A stretch of DNA of 64,000 nt, taken from Melanocharis versteri (taxonomy: Eukaryota > Chordata > Aves > Passeriformes > Melanocharitidae). The translations under genes were made by a program, and so were the position numbers. The stretch lies in contig VZTG01007081.1 in assembly GCA_013397845.1 (NCBI GenBank), positions 1 through 64,000 of the forward strand, read 5' to 3'. Position 1 is the first letter of the stretch. Every line of letters begins with the position of its first letter. Shown in pieces: positions 24,158 to 36,275 of this stretch. The notes beneath the pieces are model-generated. The model saw only the letters and a list, made by a program, of their open reading frames with translations, did no database searches and had not been told where the DNA came from.

Positions 24158-24355
24158 GATACTGGGAAGGAATTCTTCCCTGGGAGGGTGGGGAGGCCCT
24201 GGCACAGGGTGCCCAGAGCAGCTGTGGCTGCCCCTGGATCCCTGGCAGTGCCCAAGGCCAGGCTGGAGCAGCCTGGGACTGTGGAAGGTCCCCGGCCATG
24301 GCATGAGATGGATTTTAAGGTCCCTTCCACCCAAACCATTCCACCATTCTGTGAA
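24158..24355 (+). mobile_element. CR1 LINE 3' fragment
   Basis: This is a sense CR1 3' end: GGAAGGAATTCTTCCCTGGG, CCTGGATCCCTGGCAGTGCC, then TTCCACCCAAACCATTCCAC and ATTCTGTGA. It is 5'-truncated to about 200 bp. Confidence 0.93.
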
Positions 24356-25092
24356 ATTCAGCTCCAGAGATGACATTAATGCCAGTGTTGATGCCATCCC
24401 CATCACACCTCAGCTCTGCTTCCCTCTGACACCACTGCCTGTGCAGCCTCATAGCAGCAACAGCTCCCCTCTGCTGGTTCAAAGTGATACAAATTCAAGA
24501 CCTCAAAAATAAAGAGGCAAAATTTTAAAAATAACTAATCTGCACTGCAAACCCCACCCCAGGCGGGCTGGATCCAGGGCCATGCACAGCCAATAAATTC
24601 ACTACACCTTCAGAAAACAGTTCCCCACTCCCCTGTCATCAAGGGTCACACTGAGGCAGAGCAGATTCCTGCCCCAGCGTTAACACAGAACATTATTCAA
24701 CAGGACCAAGGAAAGCTGCTCACTCCAGACACTTGACCCAAAAATCCCATCAGACTTGCCAAGGAATGCACGGAGCCCTCTGCCTGCGCGTGCCCACACC
24801 TCGTGCCCCTCTCCGGGCTGCCACAGCTGCTTGGCACAGCCGCAGGGCACACGGGCACTCAGCGACCGAGGGCAGATGCTGGCAGCACGGGCTGCAGCGA
24901 GGAGCCTCAGCAGCAGGGATGCCAGCGACAGGAGTGAGCAGATCTCAGAGCTGAGGTCCTCTGGAGCTCTCTGCTTCAGGGCAGCGCTCACTGGAAACGG
25001 AGATGAACTCTGCCCTCGCTGACAAAGCTCTGCCGGGAGGATGGGCTGACGGGCTGACAGGGCAGGGCAGGGCCCAGGGGCCCTGGGGAGGA

Positions 25093-25250
25093 CAGAGCTG
25101 GGCTCATCCCTGGGCCAGAGCTGGGTTCATCCTCAGGCCAGAGCTGGGTTCATCCCTGGGCTGGAGCTGGGCTCATCCTCAGGCCAGAGCTGGGCTCATC
25201 CTCGGGCCAGAGCTGGGCTCATCCTCAGGGCAGAGCTGGGCTCACCCTGA
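25093..25250. repeat. 23-bp minisatellite, 7 copies
   Basis: GAGCTGGG recurs at 25095, 25118, 25141, 25164, 25187, 25210 and 25233, exactly 23 bp apart. Units read roughly CAGAGCTGGGCTCATCCTC plus four bases. The array runs straight into the 44-bp array on its right. Confidence 0.96.
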
Positions 25251-25890
25251 GGGAGCAGCGGGACATGGCCCTGCAGGGACAGAGCTCACCCTGAGGGAGC
25301 AGTGGGACAGAGCTCACCCTGAGGGAGCAGCGGGACACGGCCCTGCAGGGACAGAGCTCACCCTCAGGCAGCAGCAGGACACGGCCCTGCAGGGACACAG
25401 TTCACCCTGAGGGAGCAGCGGGACACGGCCCTGCAGGGACAGAGCTCACCCTGAGGGAGCAGCGGGACACGGCCCTGCAGGGACAGAGCTCACCCTCAGG
25501 CAGCAGCAGGACACGGCCCTGCAGGGACACAGTTCACCCTGAGGGAGCAGCGGGACACGGCCCTGCAGGGACAGAGCTCTGCAGGGACACAGCTCACCCT
25601 GAGGGAGCAGCGGGGCACGGCCCTGCAGGGACAGAGCGCGGCAGNNNNNNNNNNNNNNNNNNNNNNNNNNNNNNNNNNNNNNNNNNNNNNNNNNNNNNNN
25701 NNNNNNNNNNNNNNNNNNNNNNNNNNNNNNNNNNNNNNNNNNNNNNNNNNNNNNNNNNNNAGCTCACCCTGAGGGAGCAGCGGGACACGGCCCTGCAGGG
25801 ACACAGCTCACCCTGAGGGAGCAGCGGGACACGGCCCTGCAGGGACACAGCTCACCCTGAGGGAGCAGCGGGACACGGCCCTGCAGGGAG
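25251..25890. repeat. 44-bp VNTR with an internal assembly gap
   Basis: Repeat units contain AGCTCACCCTGAGGGAGCAG, then CGGGACACGG and the palindrome CCCTGCAGGG. After the gap, unit starts fall at 25761, 25805 and 25849, exactly 44 bp apart. On the left side some units are shortened or vary (AGGCAGCAGCAGG). The true copy number is unknown because of the gap. Confidence 0.95.
25645..25760. other. Assembly gap (116 N) inside the 44-bp VNTR
   Basis: A run of 116 N with the same tandem repeat on both sides; its size need not reflect real length. Confidence 0.99.
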
Positions 25891-28800
25891 GCCGCGCGGA
25901 TGCCCTCAGCCCTGCACGGCTCTCAGAGTCCCTGCACACCCCACAGACCCCACAGCCGCCTCTGGCTGCCCCTGCCAGCCCTGGTAACACCAGGCTGCTT
26001 TCTCCAGAGCCACTCCAGGAGCAGCAGCCGCCCTGCAGAGGGACTGGGATGGCAGGGAAGGCCCAGCCCAGGGCAGGGGGCTCAGCAGCGGTGCCCGAGG
26101 TGCAGGAGCAGGGGAGGCTGTGGGAACAGGACCAGCTTGACCTGGGAGGGCATGGCCTCGGGGACACACACCTGCCAGCAGCCCCCACGCCTACAAGGAC
26201 ACGGAGCCAGGCTCTGGCCTCCCTCTCCCAAAGCCAGATGTTCAAAAAGTTACCCTGATTAAATGCTCAGCTCCTCAAAGAGCTCCATCCAGCCCCTGCT
26301 CACCAATGCAGCAGCACAGGGTACAGACAGATCTCATTGTTATTTCCTGTGTGGAATCCCCTTCCCTTCCACTGGCCCTCATATTTTCATGTTTCTAATT
26401 TCACTGCTACGTTTTTTGGAGCATCAAATATTCCCGGACTTTCCCTGAGCATCAAATAACCCTGAGTTAGGGTTTTAATATAGGGAAAATTCTGCGTGCC
26501 ATATGTGAGGGGGGGCAGAACATGCTGAGTGCACAAGTGGGTGGAAAAGTCCGGGGGGAGTAGCAGCAGAAGGAAGGGAAGACACTGCATTAAATATTGG
26601 TGTTTCAAAGCTGCTGAGCAAAGGAGGAAGGCTGTGGCAGCCTGGTCTGAGATCCTCCCCTGCTCCATCACTCCAGTCCCCAGCAGCAAGGCAGAGAGTG
26701 CAGAGCCTGGTGCCCAAAGGGGAACATATGGCGAGTAACTCCAAACTCATCCATTTTCCTGCTGAAAACTCAGCAGATATATATGCCAGTATTTGTCTGA
26801 TCCTTTTTCCTGCACAAAGGGACAAATCCTGCAAGGTGCTGAGCACCAGCAAGTTTTTTGAGACAGATCCCAGAGCTGAATCTCGTGGGTGATGAGGATG
26901 CTCAGCACCCCGTGTCCAGCAGCGTTCCAGCCCAGCTCTGGGGGAGCTTAGCTCTCATTCTTGTCAACCTGCATTTGCAACTCCACTGCCTCACTTCTGC
27001 CCCCCTCTCTCCTTTCAGAAGCTGAATATGGAGCAGGGTGATGTTGGCTGAGAACATACTGATGCTGCTAAGAAACCCAAGGGATTCTGCTGGAAGTTTG
27101 GGGGCAGGAGCAGTTGTCCATTGAGAAGTTCATTTCCTGTAAATGCTGCTTCCATCGACAGTGAGTGACAGCTACAGGAGTTCGTGAAGTTTTGGCTCAC
27201 GAGGAAGAGTAATTGCATCCCAAAACCTCAACTCTTCACTGCAGCAAATCACTCAGCAGTGCTTAGAGGCCCTCAGAACCAAAATCCAATCTCCAAAGGT
27301 GACCTGGACACCCACAATGCTGAACCTCCTCGATTTGGGGCAGATCCCTCCTTTCTCTGACTGCTCTGAGGAAAATGGGTCTGAAATCCATCCCACTGGC
27401 TTCCCAAATACTGCACAGGAAGCTCAACATTAATGAGGCGTTATCACTGCAAATTCCCTGGTCATTGTCAGCATTGCAGCAGGAAGCTTTCCCACCAAAA
27501 CACCTGGAGAGAGCTGGGCAGCAAGCTGGATTTTCAGGTGTCTCCCCTGCTCTCAGTGCCTTTGGGGCTGGGCCCTGACACGCCACACTCACCAACCCCT
27601 GCCCAGCCCTGCAGCTCAGCTGCTCCTCGTGCTCCAGAGCTCCCAGTGCTGGCAGCGAGGCCACCCAGGCCCCCCTGTCCTTAGGGCCATGGAGAAATCC
27701 CAAGTATGTCCCCTGCCCCGCTCACTCCATCCTCCCAAGCCCTTCCAAAGATGCTCCTAAATCCCAAAGCTGTGACAACCAGCAGGCAGTCGTGGCTGTG
27801 CCAGGATTTTGGAGCCATCATGGGCACATAGCCCATTACCCTGCTGGTAAGTAAACAGTTATTCCAGAGCTTTCCCAAAGACAGACTTGTTTTGGGAAGA
27901 CAGTCACTGCTGTCCCTCTTTCCAGAGCCAGGCTGTCCTTGTGGCTCGTCCCATCAGCCTCTGATTTGGATATAATCAGTACAAACGCTTTATACCTTTC
28001 CACAACTTGAAATCTCTCCACAGCTGGACTCCCTTGATGCCTCAGGGGCAGAAGGTGGGAAACACCAACATCCAACATCCCTGGAGGCCCTGCAGGAGCA
28101 GCCACAGGTCCTTTCAGAGAACTGTCCCACCTGGGACATTTGCAGCCTCTCTTTAGCAGCAGCCAGAGCTGAGCTCTGCCAGAGCCCCCGAGGGCCCTGT
28201 GCAGCTGCCTGGTGGCACTCAGCCCCGGGGAGCTGGCTCTGGAGCAACAGGGCTGTCCCAGAGCCAGCCTCGTGGATCATTATACACCAGAGTCCCTCCC
28301 CTGCTGCTGTCAGTGCCCTGCCAGAGCCAGCAGGGCCCTGCTGTGCCAACCAAGTCCCCTGGCACGGCCGGGGGCTACCAGGTCACTCCCTGCAGTGCTG
28401 AGGGCTCCTGGGCCCTCCTGCATCACCCCCGGGGCTGGTCAGGGCTTAGGACACCGAAGGTGCTGCTCTGGGTGTGCCAGGAAGGCTTGTGGGTGACACC
28501 TCCAGCCCTGGCAGCGTTTCCAGGGGATGTCATGGAACACAACGGGCTCTTCCCAGCGGGATCATTTGTTTCCTATTCCTCACTGTGCCTGAACAGAGCT
28601 CAGCCCAGCCCTCACACGAGCTGAGCCCAAAGGGGGCAGGTACAGAATGAAACCTGCTGGCAGAGGCTGGGAATTGGTGCTTGCCTGGCTGCAGCCCTGC
28701 CCTCCCAGCCGGATGTGTGGCCTGGGGTGCCCCTGACACCTCACTCCACCTTTCCCCAGCCGTTCCCACTCCAAGGCCTTTGCACCATGGATTGCTCCTG

Positions 28801-30330
28801 TGTGGATTCCACACATGGCCACTCAATCTTTTGGGACCTTGGTGGGAGGTCCTGAGCTACAAAGAGAGAGAAAACATCCATCACGGTATACACGGGTCAG
28901 GGAGGGAATGAGTTCACGCTGAACACCCTTCCTTCCTCCCAGGGCAAAAGAGCAAATAAAGGAGGATGAGGAGATGGATTTTGTGGACCAAAAGGAGCCT
29001 CCCTTGGCCAAGCTGATAATAAAGGCCTGCCACTCCCACCAGTAAATTAAACTGGTAACTTCCAGAGCTGCCACGATGCTTTATGAACCATCTGCTCCTG
29101 GCTTCCCTTTGCTGCTGGCTGTAACTGATGTTTGCAGCGGGCAAACTTTGTCATTTTCAGACAGTTCCTCACGGCTGTGAATTTATCTGAGCCCGGGGGC
29201 TCACAGTGCTGGGAGAGGATATCCTGGCAGCAGGACACTCCTCCAAGACAGAGGAGCCACCCCTTGGCATCCTTCTGCCTCATCCCAGCCCCACCTTGCT
29301 CCCTGCCACATCTACAGGCAGCAAAAGGCTTTTCTCACCTGCTGCTTAAAGCCCAAATACCATGGTAGGAAACCCCAAACCTTCCACAAAGACTCCTTCC
29401 AGGAGCTCACCCTTTCCATGACTTTTGAAAGAGCATTTACAAGCAATTAATACTCCCTTGCCTTTTTTCTCTCCCACACAGAACCAGGCAAAAAAAAAAT
29501 CTCTCCTTCAGAAAGCACAGGACACAAACCAAGCAGGGCATTTAATGGCCCTCTGTACTCATACACAGGGAAGATTCCTCTTTTCAGGGAGCATCCTTGA
29601 TGTGATGCTAATGAGAGACAACCTTTCAGAGCAGGAGAGCTCCTCAGAGATTTTAAATATCCATTTCTCAGGATTTCAGAACTTGAGTCAATATTTCACA
29701 TCTACAAGGGATGAAAGGAAAGCTCGTGGGGCCTCTGCAAGCTGACTTCCAAGTTCCTGCTCTGGTCTCTGTCCTCTTAGAAACATTTCTGTGAGGCAAA
29801 CCCCAGTGGCAACATGCAGGGGGTTCATAATTCAGGATATAAATTCTCTACCATCCATGGCCATTGTCCAGAGCCTCAGAGCACTCCCAAAGATTGTCCC
29901 CTTCTGTGTAGCATCCCCCACCTTCACCCCCTGGGTGAGGAAGAGCCCAATGGCCACTCCATTTTTAGGCTGTGGGATGAGGATGTTAATCACCCTCGTC
30001 CCACCTCTCGCATATTAAAGACAACAGAAAAGAGCAGAGAAGTTCATTCTGCAGAAGCCCTGAAGAAGCCAGTCAGTAATGGTTGCATCTTTCAATGAGC
30101 TGCTCGTCCAGCAGACCTTTGGAATGAATTTTTTAAGTTTACTCAGAAGTACAAGACCATGGAGTATTTCTTATAATTTCTCCCCTGTGTTTGCAGGGAG
30201 CAGAGGCAGAGCTGTTACACAGCCCAACATGCAGGCGTGGGGAAGGGGAGCTCAGAGTTTAACAGGGCTCTCCTGCACTGCTGAAACTCAGGGGTTTTGG
30301 CACTAGACAGTGCTGGTGGGTGAAGTCAGG

Positions 30331-30760
30331 ATAAAATCATGGAGTTCCTTGGGTTGTACAAGATTATTGAGCCCAACTGTTCCGTCAGCACTGCCAGGGC
30401 CACCACTGCCCCAGGGCCCCAGGTGTCACATCCACACATCTGTTAAACCCCTCCAGGGATGGGGACTCCAACCCCCCCTGGGCAGCCCCTGCCAAGGCCT
30501 GAGCACCCTTTCCATGGGGAAATTCCTGCTGATGTCCACCCTGAGCCTCCCCTGGCCCAGCCTGAGGCCGTTCCCTCTCCTCCTGTCTCTGTTCCCTGGC
30601 AGCAGAGCCCGACCCCCCCGGCTGCCCCCTCCTGTCAGGGAGTTGTGCAGAGCCACAAGGTCCCCCTGAGCCTCCTTTGCTCCAGGCTGAGCCCCTTTCC
30701 AGCTCCCTCAGCCGCTCCTGGGGCTCCAGACCCTTCCCAGCTCTGCTGCTCTTTTCAGAC
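30331..30760 (-). mobile_element. CR1 LINE fragment, divergent subfamily, about 430 bp
   Basis: Antisense CR1 blocks run from AAATCATGGAGTTCCTTGGG through CTCCAGGGATGGGGACTCCA, GGGGAAATTCCTGCTGATGT and AGGGAGTTGTGCAGAGCCAC to TCCTGGGGCTCCAGACCCTT. It belongs with the copies at 3254 and 36024, not the younger copies such as 7721. Confidence 0.87.
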
Positions 30761-31266
30761 TCCAGTTCGATTCCTGATGAATTCCCAGGTCAGCTCTGCC
30801 CTGCTCCAGCCCCTGCCCAGAGCTCTGAATCTGACACTCAGCCACCCTCTCTGGGCTCACTGCAGAGCCTCTGTCCCTGCAGAGCAGCCCAGGCTGACGA
30901 TGTGCAGCAGCTCCAGGTGCCACTGAGCACACGGGAGGTTCACACTCAATCATGTGCTTGGTCTTTAATCTCTATTTTTAACTCACCCTCAGAAGCACAG
31001 GGCTGAAGAAAGAGTTCCTGCCACACAAGGTGGAAAGTTTCTGCTCTGTCCCTGCTCACCCCAGCCCTGGGCTCAACTCCCTGCAGGGCTTTAGGCTGGC
31101 TCTGAGCAGGACAAGGGCAGGAACAAGCTCTGCCCTCCATCCCAGCCAAACTGTGGGACAGCCCTTCCCTAAAAATCAACGGTGCCCCCTCAGCCAAGGG
31201 GGTCTGGCAAACCAAAGGGCTCCAGTAAACTGATGCAGAAGACCCCTTCTCTTGTGAGGCTGCTCA

Positions 31267-31425
31267 TGGAATCAGAGTATCCTGGGCTGGAAAAGCCCCA
31301 CAAGGATCATCCAGTCCAACCCCTGGCCCTGCACAGACAGCCCAACAATCCCCCCTGTCCCTGAGAGTGTTGTCCAAACACTCCTTGAACCATGGCAGAG
31401 CTGCTCCTCACCAAGCCCTGAACTC
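31267..31425 (-). mobile_element. CR1 LINE 3' fragment
   Basis: The antisense 3' end reads GGAATCAGAGTATCCTGGGC, then AGGATCATCCAGTCCAACCC, GGCCCTGCACAGACAGCCC and CCTGAGAGTGTTGTCC. It is the CR1 type whose end is GAGTTGGACTCGATGATCC in sense. Confidence 0.9.
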
Positions 31426-32029
31426 TGCTTTATTCCAAGCCCCAACTCACAGAGTTTGCTCTGGGGAAAATAAAGAAACAAATAAATAAAATTCCCTTTG
31501 CTTGTACACAGCAAGAAAGATAATGCCGGTTTGCTGTGGAATAAAAATGCCACCAGTTATTTATCCAGGTGAAGAATTAGGTACTGCACGAGCTAGGAAA
31601 GCTCAATGAGAAAGTAAATCCTTAGGATGGAGCACACAGGGAAAAAAAAGATTAATTGATTTGTGACTACAAGGAGGTTTATTCAGAACCATATTTATCA
31701 CTACAGTGTGTTTGAATTCGGCAGGAACTCCACTCAATTTTCTTCTGCAGCCTTTCTTGGCTGTTCAAGGAAATATATCAGCGAGAAGAGAGAAATGACA
31801 CTTAATTTTAAGGAGCATCACCTTGCTTTAGAGCATAAACTCTCTTGGAGCTGCAGCTCCAGGACACCTGCCCAGCTCACACCCAGGCAGGACCTGGCAG
31901 CGCTCCTCAGCTGACAGAACCCAGAGCTTTGCTGCCACACTGAAGGGACCCGAGATTTACATTCCAGTTTGAGCCACTTTTTGCCTCAGGGGGCTGAAGG
32001 CAACAAGCTGCTTGGAGTGGAAGACAGGG

Positions 32030-32310
32030 GAGGGAAAAGGAAGATAGAGGGAAAGGGAAGATGGAGGGAAAGGGAAGGATAGAGGGAAAGGAAGGGGTAG
32101 AGGGAAAGGGAAGGGTAGAGGGAAAGGGAAGGACAGAGGGAAAGGGAAGATGGAGGGAAAGGGAAGGATAGAGGGAAAGGGAGGGGTAGAGGGAAAGGGA
32201 AGGGTAGAGGGAAAGGGAAGGACAGAGGGAAAGGGAAGATGGAGGGAAAGGGAAGGATAGAGGGAAAGGGAAGATGGAGGGAAAGGGAAGGATAGAGGGA
32301 AAGGGAGGAC
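32030..32310. repeat. Polypurine minisatellite with 89-bp higher-order period
   Basis: About 280 bp of almost pure A/G is built from ~18-bp units (AGGGAAAGGGAAGGATAG type). The variant GATGG recurs at 32060, 32149 and 32238, 89 bp apart, and again at 32273. Five variant 18-bp units therefore form a higher-order repeat. Confidence 0.95.
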
Positions 32311-33539
32311 GTGCATTTTGCCCTCTGTGCCACCCTGTGCCTCCCTGTCCCCCTGCAGCAGGAGCACCCATGGGCTGTGCTGGGGTGCCAGGGGCCCTCT
32401 GGCTCTGCACACCTCAGCCCCAGGGCAGTTTGTCTTTAAAAGGCCCAGCGGAGGCCTCGTGCAGCTGAGGACTGAGTCCCACTGCAATCAAACAGCCCAG
32501 TTTCTCCCCTGTGCACAGCAGCACTGGTGCCTTCTCCACCAGGGCAGAGCTGTCCAGCTCCTCCATTTCTCTCCATTTGGAAATGGCTCTGTTCTTTAAA
32601 GAACCCCCAGTTCACACCCCAAAAATCACCTCAAACACACCTAAACCCTGGGCTGTTACACTCATCCCACAGCGAAACTGAGCCCAGAAACAGAGCTAAC
32701 TGACCCCAGGCAGGAGCTGGGCAGGTCCTGAGCTGGGAATTCTCGTGGATTCTGGGTCCCTGATCCTCCTGTCACTCCTCTATTGCCTGTTCAAACATGT
32801 ATTTGCTCCTATTCACCCACTACAGCCTTAAAATACATAGAGATTTCAATACTCGAAAGACAGGTTAATAATTTATTTATTGTTTGCTTCTTATTTCAGA
32901 GACCTGAATTACACCATAATTACTTGGAGAGAGGCTCTAACAACCCAAGCTGTTTGTGTAGCAGCCTCATTTATTTTTGCATGGCAAAACCATTATTCCC
33001 TCCCAAAATCAGAACAAAATAAGAAAAATACCCTTGAGCACTTCATCCAATTTTAAAGCGAGCGCTGTGTTAGTCCCCACAAGAGCCAGCAACTGAATTC
33101 CCAATTACAGGACAGATCAAGCAATAACTCTGGATCATCTGGCACAGCTCAGGTGACTCGGAAAGGAACAGGCAACTGCAGGAATTGTGCTGCCAAAGGC
33201 TTGGAAGGAGCAAAGTGAGGGAAAGCTGATGTCCTGAGCAGTCCCCTGAGGGGAGGCAGGGGAAGCCCAGGCAGCCCAGGGGTGTTCCAGCTGTGCTGCC
33301 CCAGCAGGAGGAAGGAGAAGGGATCAGGCAACCCAGGAACGCTGCCGAGCCCTGCCCCAGCTGTGCCTCGGGCTCCCTTCTCCCCACAAACACTCAGCAC
33401 TCCCAGCATTTGTCCCCGCACAGTCCCGGCCGTGCCTTGCTGCAAACATTTAAAGATGTTTTCCCTTAATTCCCAGTTTTCCCCGCTTCTCCTGGAAAAT
33501 GAGCCGTGACACACGAGCCGTTCGCAAGGCGCTGCAAGT

Positions 33540-33900
33540 GTGACATTGGCTGTATTTCCATGGCAACTCCCCCCCTCCATGCCCAGCCTCTGGATGTGCA
33601 TTCCCGGCAGGCTCGGGCTGCAGACACAGATCATTATATTTAATCTGAACAAGTGTGTACCTGAGTTGACTTTATTTCATGAAACTGCATAAGAAATTAA
33701 ATTTCTCTCACTATTTCCTGCTCTCCCATCCCGGTGTCATTACTTGCAGGGCTCTGCCGTTACTTGTTGGCATTTTGCATCAGTACATAATGATACAATA
33801 TCAGATAATGTTAAGATGCAGAAACCACTCCAAACACCAGACAGCAATTTTCTGCTCAGTTTCCCAATTTAACCTGAATTGATACTACACTGTAAGTCTG
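33540..33900. promoter_or_regulatory. RFX X-box next to an AT-rich island
   Basis: Positions 33554-33567 read ATTTCCATGGCAAC, which fits the RFX X-box pattern RYYNYY-AT-RRNRAC at every position. An AT-rich, repeat-free block with TCATTATATTTAATCTGAAC and GATACAATATCAGATAATG follows. This could be a neural or ciliary enhancer; a single-site chance match is possible. Confidence 0.3.
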
Positions 33901-34348
33901 GATGAGGTTCAGGGACTGCTCTAATTAGAGCAGCATCTTGGGCAGCAGCACTCACTCGCATCCTGCCTGTTTGGTCCTGGCCTTGATAGGGCAATTAAGA
34001 GGCAGCAGAGAGAACTCCTCTCCAAGATCTGTCCTCATGAGCAGCACCAGGTCCTCCTGTTACACCTCATCCTCTGATCCTCCAGCCCAGCGCCGCTCTT
34101 GGCCTTCATGAAATTCATTGTGTTTTATAAATCCCACTTCAAATGGACAAGTTTAACTTCCCCTGCCCAGAAAAAGCCATGGGATGGTGAGCACACCTCG
34201 TGGGGCACAACTCCTGCAGTGAGGCTGGGGCAGCCCAGGAGTTAAGATGTGCCCAGCAGTGGCACCAGAGCCACGGGCAGGGACTGAGCCCAGGAACTGC
34301 CCCTGCACAGGAGGCACAGCTTCTGCCCTGGGCACTGCCCAGCCCTGC

Positions 34349-34512
34349 ACAGGCTGCCCAGGGAGGGGCTGCAGTCTCCCTCAGCGGGGATATTGCAGAG
34401 CCCTCTGGACACAATCCTGTGCCCTGTGCTCTGGGATGGCCCTGCCTGAGCAGAGAGGTGGCACCAGGGACCCTCTGGGGTCCCTTCCAGCCTGGCCCAG
34501 TCCGTGGTTCCC
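34349..34512 (+). mobile_element. CR1 LINE 3' fragment, old subfamily
   Basis: The sense blocks CTGCCCAGGGAGGGGCTGCA, CTGGACACAATCCTGTGCCC, CTGAGCAGAGAGGTGGCACC and GGTCCCTTCCAGCCTGGCCC mark an older CR1 type ending without clear octamers. Confidence 0.8.
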
Positions 34513-34914
34513 CACCTCTCCTAACCACTGGCACAGCAAATCTTCTCCAGTTGATTCAGCTCTGGTCTTTTCCACCCCAGAGGCCACCAAAATTTGCCAC
34601 GTGATGGCAACAGGAAATGCATGGACATTACCAAAGGAAGGTTCTTCCCTGCTGTCAGTCCAAAGAACCTGTGGGAGCTGTGCTGACCCCCAGGAATTCC
34701 CCTTTGGCCCTGAGAGCCCCGTGCAGGCGGAGGGACCCTGTCCACACCTGGGATGGCAGCAGGTCCTGAGCCCCCAGGGACTGAGGGAGGAGCTGCTCCA
34801 GGAATGAGGAGCAGGGAGGCAGTGAAATATCCTCCTGAGTCCTCATTAACCCCTTTTCCCCACAAAACTGTGCATAAGCTCAGAAAATTGCAGTTTGGAC
34901 AATGCTCTCAGGCA

Positions 34915-34995
34915 TGGGGTGGGATTCTTGGGGCTGTCCAGTGCAGCTGGACTTTGATGACCCCTGTGAGTCCCTTCCAGCTCAGGAAATTCTGT
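34915..34995 (+). mobile_element. CR1 LINE, short 3' fragment
   Basis: GGGATTCTTGGGGCTGTCC, CAGCTGGACTTTGATGACCC and CCCTTCCAGCTCAGGAAATT form a degraded sense CR1 3' terminus, a different subfamily from the copy 400 bp to the left. Confidence 0.78.
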
Positions 34996-36023
34996 CCAGT
35001 GACTGTTTAATGGTACTATGGAGAGGAGCCACGTCCCTGTGGGGGAACACAAACACAGCCCCACTGCATCCACAGGGCTGGATCCCAACCCAGGGCACTC
35101 AGTGAATAACTCCACGGGGTGTGATAGAAACCACTGGCAGAAATTGCCCGAAGGAGACTTGGCTGCATTCTTCCCTCCTGGAAAGGGCCTGGCAGGAGCT
35201 GCCTTCTGTGCAGCTCCATGGCCAAGTGCAGGAGCGAAGCGGGGAGGGCTGGCACGTGGAAGTGCAGCAGAATGTTCAAATCAGGGACTGAGCCTTTTGT
35301 GCTGCTTTCATCTGAACTCAGCTGGGGGGATTCCTGCAGCCCAGAAACTCCTTTTAGCCAATGCCTGTGGATAGAACTTCCTGTGTTTTCAGCCAAGCTT
35401 ATGAAGATACAGAGAATGAACCCATCACACTCAGTTCTGACTGCCCCATCTTGCAGAAACAGAGCCTAAATGAGGAAAAGCCAAGATGAGATGAAAATGA
35501 AACACAGCCAGGATTTGCTAGTTTAAGCTATCAGAGATGCATCTTGCATGCCTTCTCAGGAACTGTTCTCCATGGTCACAAAGATGCTCGTGGCAGATGA
35601 AAAAATCCACGTGGAACACACGGAAGTTTCAATGGATGTATCCAACCCAAAGGCACAGCAGGATTTTGTCTCTCATTTAGTGTGCTCACCTCTCATGCCG
35701 TGGTTTGAGTGTCACCTGCAGTCACAACCTCGTGTTATGTTATCGATCAGATACGGGGCAGTCTGAGCATCTGAATCAGAAACGGCCCCATCACAGGTGT
35801 AAAGTGTCAAATCCCAACAGGAACCAGAGGCCACATTAGAATTTAAGCCACCAACTCCCACCACACAGAAATGTCACCACACACCCTGTGACACCAACGG
35901 CTGAGGATGGTGATGAAACAAAAGTTTTCCAAAGAGGAGAAAAAAGGATTTCAGCATGTGTTTCACTCTGACTGGATGCAAATTTTTTTTCCCCCCATGG
36001 GAAGATGGAAAGATAAGAACATC

Positions 36024-36275
36024 CCAGAATCACTGAGCTTGGAAAAGAGCTCCAAAACCATCAAGTCCCAGCTGTGCCCCATCCCCACCTTGTCCCCAGC
36101 CCAGAGCACTGAGTGCCACCTCCAGCCCTTCCTTGGTCACCTCCAGGGATGGGGACTCCAAACCTCCCTGGGCAGCCCCTTCCAAAGCCTGGCCACCCTT
36201 TCCATGGGGAAATTCCTGCTGCGGTCCACCCTGAGCCTCCTCTGGCCCGGCCTGAAGCCGTTCCCTCAATGGTCC
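36024..36275 (-). mobile_element. CR1 LINE 3' fragment, divergent subfamily
   Basis: The antisense element begins at CCCAGAATCACTGAGCTTGG and runs through CTCCAGGGATGGGGACTCCA, GGGGAAATTCCTGCTGCGGT and CGGCCTGAAGCCGTTCCCT. It shares the subfamily landmarks of the 30331 copy. Confidence 0.87.

Noticed and set aside
24770..25070. Possible CpG island and promoter
   Set aside because: GC-rich with some CpG, but short, with no exon beside it, and merging into GC-rich minisatellites.
25496..26245. Minus-strand Cys/Pro/Arg-rich open frames across the gap
   Set aside because: They come from the 44-bp VNTR and include N-derived residues.
31907..32487. Ser/Pro/Phe/Leu repeat protein on the minus strand
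   Set aside because: It is the translation of the polypurine minisatellite. The same repeat reads as low-complexity protein in several frames.
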